Assembly (NCBI GenBank): GCA_017505585.1
Contig: JAFVOZ010000024.1
Span: 1-36,175 of the forward strand
DNA length: 36,175 nt
From: a bacterium
Lineage (GTDB): Bacteria; Cyanobacteriota; Vampirovibrionia; Gastranaerophilales; Gastranaerophilaceae
Direction of reading: 5' to 3'
Below the pieces are notes generated by a model that was not told the origin of the DNA, did not search any database, and saw nothing but the letters and a program-made list of their open reading frames with translations. The position numbers and the translations under genes are program-made. The number at the start of each line of letters is the position of its first letter. Within the stretch, counting starts at the first letter, position 1. Shown one piece after another: positions 32,173 to 36,175 of the stretch.

Positions 32173-33633
32173 TTATATATTTGCTTGAACTTTATGAAAT
32201 TCAGTTTCTCTTTCGAAGTTGTATGCTGTTCTGAATAAAAGTTCTTCTTGCATTTGGTTTGTGATTAATTGTCCACCGATTGGCATATTATCTTCATCGT
32301 AACCAATTGGCATACTAAGTGCCGGTGCACCAATTAAGTTAGCGCAAATTGTGCCGATGTCAGTTAAATACATTGCAAGCGGGTCTTCGTTTCTTGAGCC
32401 TAAATCAAATGCAGTTGTTGGGCAAGTTGGTCCGAATAATGCATCAACTTCTTTGAATGCTTCTGCAAAATCTTGAGCAACAAGCCTTCTCATTTGTTGG
32501 GCTTTTTTATAATATGCATCGTAATAACCGCTTGATAATGCATAAGTTCCGAGCATTATACGTCTCTTAACTTCATCGCCAAAACCTTCAGCTCTTGATT
32601 TTGAATACATTTCTAAAAGATTTTTAGCGTTTGCCGTTCTGTGACCATATCTAACGCCGTCAAATCTTGCTAAGTTTGAACTACATTCAGCAGTTGCCAA
32701 AATGTAATAAATTCCAATCGAATGTTTAAGGTTTGGAAGTGAAATTTCTTTAATTTCAGCTCCTGCATTTTCGTAAACCTTGATTGCATCTTCAATTGAT
32801 TTTTTAACTGAATCGGCAATACCTTCACCCATAAGCTCTTTGATGACGCCGATTTTTGTGCCTTTAATATCGTTTTTTAATGTTTTGGTTGGTGAGCCTA
32901 CTTCTGCTTTAATTGAAGTGGAATCGTGCATGTCCCAACCTGCTATGATTTCATATAATGAAGCACAGTCTTCAACGCATCTTCCAAAAGGACCGATTTG
33001 ATCAAGGGATGATGCAAAGGCAATTAGGCCATAGCGAGAAACCCTTCCGTATGTTGGTTTCATTCCCACGATGCCACAGAAACTTGCTGGAAGTCTGATA
33101 CTTCCGCCTGTGTCTGAACCTAATGCCAAGCTTGATTCAAAAGCCGCAACACTTGCAGCTGAACCGCCTGATGAGCCACCAGGAACTTTGTTTAAGTTGT
33201 GTGGATTGTGGACAATTTTAAATGCAGAGTTTTCATTACTTGAACCCATTGCAAATTCGTCCATATTTGCTTTCCCTGTGATTGGGATTAAGTTTTCATT
33301 TATTTTATCAACAACTGTTGCGTTATATGGTGAAACAAAGTTTTCTAAAATTTTAGAAGAAGCAGTTGTTTTTGAACCTTTTAAGTTCATATTGTCTTTT
33401 AGTGCGAGCGGAATGCCTGCAAAAAGCGGCAACTCTTCGCCTTTAGATACTTTTTCGTCAACTTTTTTTGCTGTTTCGTAAGCGAAATCTTCTGTTAATG
33501 AATTAAATGCGCCAATTTTTTCATCAACTTTTTTGATTTGTTCATAAGTTAAATCTAAAAGTTCAACCGCTGAAACCTCTTTATTTTTGATAGCTTCAAA
33601 TTGTTCTGTTGCTGTTTTTCTTAAGATACTCAT
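32173..33633 (-). CDS. gatA: Asp-tRNA(Asn)/Glu-tRNA(Gln) amidotransferase subunit A
   Basis: 486 aa, normal GatA length. The amidase signature is clear: KDNMNLKGSKTTASSKIL with the catalytic Lys, NMDEFAMGSSNENSAF, GGSSGGSAASVAA with the catalytic Ser pair, and SDTGGSIRLPASFCG. It releases ammonia from glutamine for transamidation of misacylated tRNA with GatB and GatC, neither of which is adjacent here. The presence of GatA implies that the cell charges tRNA(Gln) and/or tRNA(Asn) indirectly. GAGGGG lies 6 nt before the ATG. It is divergent from yraN with a 32-bp gap. Confidence 0.96.
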   Translation of the reverse strand: MSILRKTATEQFEAIKNKEVSAVELLDLTYEQIKKVDEKIGAFNSLTEDFAYETAKKVDEKVSKGEELPLFAGIPLALKDNMNLKGSKTTASSKILENFVSPYNATVVDKINENLIPITGKANMDEFAMGSSNENSAFKIVHNPHNLNKVPGGSSGGSAASVAAFESSLALGSDTGGSIRLPASFCGIVGMKPTYGRVSRYGLIAFASSLDQIGPFGRCVEDCASLYEIIAGWDMHDSTSIKAEVGSPTKTLKNDIKGTKIGVIKELMGEGIADSVKKSIEDAIKVYENAGAEIKEISLPNLKHSIGIYYILATAECSSNLARFDGVRYGHRTANAKNLLEMYSKSRAEGFGDEVKRRIMLGTYALSSGYYDAYYKKAQQMRRLVAQDFAEAFKEVDALFGPTCPTTAFDLGSRNEDPLAMYLTDIGTICANLIGAPALSMPIGYDEDNMPIGGQLITNQMQEELLFRTAYNFERETEFHKVQANI

Positions 33634-33650
33634 TATATCCCCTCAATATG

Positions 33651-33659
33651 TGTTATGAT
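33651..33659 (+). promoter_or_regulatory. Extended -10 for yraN, leaderless geometry
   Basis: TGTTATGAT: TG at 33651-33652, -10 TATGAT at 33654-33659. The box ends 6 nt before the yraN ATG. A -35 is not evident, which an extended -10 can tolerate. Confidence 0.4.
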
Positions 33660-33665
33660 TATTAT

Positions 33666-34022
33666 ATGCAAAACAATCTAAAAGGTAAACAAGGAGAAAA
33701 AATAGCTGCAGGCTATCTGCAATCAAAAGGATATGAAATTTTGGAAACTAATTTCAGGTATTCCCGAATTGCAGAAATTGATATTATTGCAAAACAAGGA
33801 AAAACCCTTGTGTTTGTTGAGGTTAAAACAAGAACAAGTGAATTTTTTGGCTCTGGCGCTGAAGCAGTTGACAGCAGAAAATTGGCGAATATTTATGCAG
33901 CTCTTCAGTATTATATTCATAAGAAAAAAATGCAAAACTTAAAACCAAGAATTGATGTCGTTTCAATTCTTTTGGATAAAAATTCGTTTTCAATAAACCA
34001 TATAGAAAATGTTGAAATTTAA
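33666..34022 (+). CDS. yraN: UPF0102 family protein YraN (endonuclease-like fold)
   Basis: 118 aa from the ATG at 33666 (MQNNLKGKQGEKIAAGYL); the longer frame from 33609 overlaps gatA and is rejected. YraN has the restriction-endonuclease-like fold: GKQGEKIAAGYLQSKGYEIL, NFRYSRIAEIDIIAKQGKTLVFVEVKTRTS (the E-x-D-(x)n-E-V-K catalytic pattern) and a C-terminal RKLANIYAALQYYI...PRIDVVSILL. It is widespread but its role is unsettled; links to DNA uptake and repair are proposed. The ATG has a -10 box 6 nt away and no ribosome site. Its stop abuts the convergent YvyF-like gene. Confidence 0.88.
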   Translation: MQNNLKGKQGEKIAAGYLQSKGYEILETNFRYSRIAEIDIIAKQGKTLVFVEVKTRTSEFFGSGAEAVDSRKLANIYAALQYYIHKKKMQNLKPRIDVVSILLDKNSFSINHIENVEI

Positions 34023-34487
34023 TTAGATTTCGTAGTTTTGGATAAAACCGTATCTGCTTTCGTTTGTGAAATGCACGGATGTTTTTCTTACTTTTAAATC
34101 TGCTTTTTGTGCGGCTTTGAACGAGGCGTTAATTTCGCCTTTTTTGGTAAATTTGTTTAAACAGTTTTGGCAAACAAAGCTTGGTTTTTGGTCGCATTCA
34201 AATTCTGTGCCGCAAAAACTGCATTTAATGGTGATTTGATCCATAACACCAAATAATCTGCCGATTTCAAAAAGGTGTTTAACTTCATCTTCGGGCAAAT
34301 TTGTTCCTTTGACAATTTCATCAAAACCGACTTTTGATTTACCGGTGCCGTGAATATAACTTTTGATTTTATCTGTTTCTTTGACCTCTTCTTTATAGCA
34401 GTTATCGCAAATATCTCTGTTGCCGCTCTTAACAAAGAGCGCGCCGCATTTTTTACAATTTACAAGTTGTGCTTGTTGTTGGGACAT
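34023..34487 (-). CDS. Zinc-ribbon protein, YvyF-like flagellar-operon protein
   Basis: 154 aa with two zinc ribbons: C11/C14 and C27/C30 (CKKCGALFVKSGNRDICDNC), and C89/C92 with C106/C109 (CSFCGTEFECDQKPSFVCQNC). Between them is a helix-turn-helix-like segment (VGFDEIVKGTNLPEDEVKHLFEIGRL). The first half matches the YvyF/'TIGR03826' pattern of flagellar-operon proteins, in which a zinc ribbon is followed by an MerR-like helix. The role is presumably regulatory or in assembly. It follows hisB on the same strand by about 20 bp. AGG is 12 nt before the ATG, a weak site. Confidence 0.65.
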   Translation of the reverse strand: MSQQQAQLVNCKKCGALFVKSGNRDICDNCYKEEVKETDKIKSYIHGTGKSKVGFDEIVKGTNLPEDEVKHLFEIGRLFGVMDQITIKCSFCGTEFECDQKPSFVCQNCLNKFTKKGEINASFKAAQKADLKVRKTSVHFTNESRYGFIQNYEI

Positions 34488-34509
34488 ATTTGATTTTACC
34501 TATTTTGAA

Positions 34510-35094
34510 TTATAAAACACCTTTAGTGGAAGGAATTTCGTCTTTTTTGTTTTCATCAATTGAACAGGCTTCTTTAAGACTCCTTGCGAATGCCTTGAAC
34601 ACGGCTTCAATTAAATGGTGCGGGTCGTAGCCTGCAAGTTTTTTAATATGAAGTGTAATTTTTGCTGCATGCGCAAAGCTTTCAAAGAAGTGATAAAGCA
34701 AAACTGTTTCAAAATCACTTGTTTTTTCTTGAACAATGTCAATATCAAAGTTAAGATAAGCCCTTCCTGAAATATCGAGCGCGCAAAGCACCATGGCGTC
34801 ATCCATCGGAAGAATTGTACTTGCATATCTTTTTATTCCTCTTTTGTCACCCAGTGCTTCACAAAGTGCTTCACCGAGCGTAATTGCAGTGTCTTCAATC
34901 AAGTGATGTTCGTCACCATCCAGAGAATTTGCATCAAGCTTAATTTTGAAGCCGCTATGTTTTGCAAGTTGCTCTAACATATGTGAAAAGAATTTATTAG
35001 AGCAAGAAATTGAACTTTCGTTACTTTCGTCTAAATTAATTTCAACATTAATTGAAGTTTCTTTTGTTTCTCTTTTTTTTGAAATTTCTCTCAT
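34510..35094 (-). CDS. hisB: Imidazoleglycerol-phosphate dehydratase
   Basis: 194 aa, a stand-alone enzyme. It dehydrates imidazole glycerol phosphate to imidazole acetol phosphate, a step of histidine synthesis. Motifs: FFSHMLEQLAKHSGF, DGDEHHLIEDTAITLG (metal-binding HHLxED), FFESFAHAAKITLHI, GYDPHHLIEAVFKAFARSL (second HHxxE) and the C-terminal STKGVL. Unlike E. coli HisB it carries no phosphatase domain; a HAD domain occurs instead on the upstream HisC, whose TGA overlaps this ATG (ATGA), so the two are coupled. Confidence 0.95.
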   Translation of the reverse strand: MREISKKRETKETSINVEINLDESNESSISCSNKFFSHMLEQLAKHSGFKIKLDANSLDGDEHHLIEDTAITLGEALCEALGDKRGIKRYASTILPMDDAMVLCALDISGRAYLNFDIDIVQEKTSDFETVLLYHFFESFAHAAKITLHIKKLAGYDPHHLIEAVFKAFARSLKEACSIDENKKDEIPSTKGVL

Positions 35095-36175
35095 GAAAAC
35101 CTACTGATATTTCTAATAACTTTTGTAGCACCTTCTTTTTTCAAATCTCTTTTTAAAATCCAAGATTTATCTTGTGGCGGAAGAACGCCAATTCCTTTTG
35201 CACCTGCAAGACGAGCACAAATCATATCATCTTTGGTGTCACCAAAATAAATTATTTCATTGCAGAGCGAATTTGCTCTAATTTTTTGCAAACCTAAAGG
35301 ATTTGGCTTTTGCTTGTCATCAGGAAGCGAATTTTTTGTGATTATAATATTGAAAAAGTCGATGATACCATACTTTTTAAGCGAATAAAGAGCTTCTTCT
35401 TCAGGACGCCCTGTAAAAACACATAAATCATATTTTTGGCTTAATTTTTCAATAAATTCTTTTGTGCATAAAATTTCTTCATTATCTATTAAGCCCATTG
35501 AACCATCAGGTTGTGGTGAGAAGAAGTTTTCTTGAAAGCATCTTACAATTTCTTCAAAATCAACATTTAAACCTTCTTGTTTGAGTAAAAATTGAGTAAG
35601 AGCCCAATCGCAATTTAGACCGCCATAATTTTTTGCATCTTGAATATCTTTTTCAGATATAGTTTTTCCTGAAAAATGCTTAAATGTGGCTTGAATTGCC
35701 GCTCTATATGAGTTTCTAACATCAAATAGTACCCCGTCCATATCAAAAACAAGCATATCTCTTGGAGAGAGCACTTTGAGCAGGGTTTTCAAATCGCGTG
35801 AATTTGGAATTGTAATTCTAAAGCAGTTTTTGAGGCGCAAATCATTAAACTTTTTAATTTTGATTTTATTTGCATAAAGCTTCTTATACATAAAATCAGC
35901 CTTATCGCCCATATCACAAAGAATAAAATTACCTTCGCTCCTGTAAACCTTAAAGCCTGCATTTTCAAGTGCCAAAGTTAAAATTCTTTTATTTTTAATT
36001 GTTTCGGTTTTGATTTTCTTTAAATGTTTTTTATCATCAAGCGCTGCAAGACCAGCAAGCACCGCCATTGTGTTTACTGAATATGGCGAGATGATTTTCT
36101 TCAAATTTAAAATATTTTCTTGTTTGGTTAAGATATAGCCAAGTCTGAGCCCAGCAAGCGCATAGTCTTTAGAAA
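35091..36175 (-). CDS. HisC-HAD fusion: histidinol-phosphate aminotransferase with C-terminal phosphatase (5' end beyond window)
   Basis: At least 360 residues; the reading frame is open to the window edge, so the TTG at 36104 is not the start. The first visible codons (SKDYALAGLRLGYILTKQEN) contain the aminotransferase PLP lysine motif SKxxxLAGLRxGY of HisC; the C-terminal aminotransferase part runs about 135 residues. A HAD domain follows: DMLVFDMDGVLFDV (motif I DxD), FTGRPEEEAL (motif II), QKPNPLGLQ (motif III Lys) and YFGDTKDDMICARLAG (motif IV). The domain may be the histidinol-phosphate phosphatase needed for this pathway. The stop overlaps the hisB ATG. Confidence 0.82.
   Translation of the reverse strand, partial: SKDYALAGLRLGYILTKQENILNLKKIISPYSVNTMAVLAGLAALDDKKHLKKIKTETIKNKRILTLALENAGFKVYRSEGNFILCDMGDKADFMYKKLYANKIKIKKFNDLRLKNCFRITIPNSRDLKTLLKVLSPRDMLVFDMDGVLFDVRNSYRAAIQATFKHFSGKTISEKDIQDAKNYGGLNCDWALTQFLLKQEGLNVDFEEIVRCFQENFFSPQPDGSMGLIDNEEILCTKEFIEKLSQKYDLCVFTGRPEEEALYSLKKYGIIDFFNIIITKNSLPDDKQKPNPLGLQKIRANSLCNEIIYFGDTKDDMICARLAGAKGIGVLPPQDKSWILKRDLKKEGATKVIRNISRFS

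Noticed and set aside
1-36175. tRNA, rRNA, CRISPR array, transposase or integrase
   Set aside because: I looked for T-arm-like GTTCGA contexts, regularly spaced repeats and DDE/tyrosine-recombinase motifs and found none that hold up.

Overview
The window is an AT-rich bacterial chromosome segment, densely packed with housekeeping genes. I see no rRNA or tRNA gene, CRISPR array, transposase or phage gene. Several features point to the non-photosynthetic sister lineage of Cyanobacteria (Vampirovibrionia/Melainabacteria, probably gut Gastranaerophilales). NusB is long (218 aa) and starts with the RRAAREL pattern, BamA has three POTRA domains as in cyanobacteria, the pilin begins KKSAFTLAEVLL, and one lipoprotein-free protein starts MKIN...SFQK, a leader I recall as common in gut Melainabacteria. 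The genome is motile and Gram-negative: flagellar rod genes, BamA and a secretin are present. The lineage call is an inference from these signatures, not a database result.

Layout. 1-4.8 kb: the end of NAD kinase overlaps recN; convergent to it is nusB-ftsY; then a lone 2-hydroxyacyl-CoA dehydratase/activase-family gene. 4.8-9.8 kb (minus strand): a FliK-like unknown, two FlgF/FlgG-type rod/hook genes, flgB, flgC, then secG, corA and a 52-aa small protein. 9.8-12.3 kb (minus): an MFS transporter, a frameshifted unknown gene, prmC. 12.3-14.2 kb (plus): an unknown protein and obg. 14.3-22.3 kb (plus): a type IV pilus/type II secretion operon (PilP/GspC-like, secretin, assembly ATPase, inner-membrane platform, pilin-like protein). 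22.3-23.3 kb: a gene-poor patch with an HTH regulator, a perfect 18-bp inverted repeat, several terminators and 17-bp direct repeats. 23.3-25.3 kb (minus): ispH and an S1-domain protein. 25.3-32.1 kb (plus): class II aldolase plus a degenerate ThiC paralogue, bamA, a DXS-like gene, and the MKIN-leader protein. 32.1-36.2 kb: gatA (minus), yraN (plus), then (minus) a HisC-HAD fusion, hisB and a YvyF-like zinc-ribbon protein.

The observations I consider most worth following are these. (1) A ThiC homologue has lost both the C-terminal [4Fe-4S] CxxCxxxxC segment and the conserved GPGH metal site, and is coupled to a class II aldolase. (2) At least five genes lack a Shine-Dalgarno sequence and have a good -10 box exactly 6-7 nt before the ATG, a leaderless-mRNA architecture. 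(3) An unknown gene can be read from its ATG only with a one-base shift in an A8 tract. (4) HisC is fused to a HAD phosphatase next to a stand-alone IGP dehydratase. (5) A DXS-like enzyme lacks the canonical phosphate-binding arginine motifs. (6) The PilP-like protein and the pilus ATPase share an acidic tract followed by VPALxxKPxA. (7) 17-bp direct repeats around the HTH gene duplicate half of a terminator hairpin.
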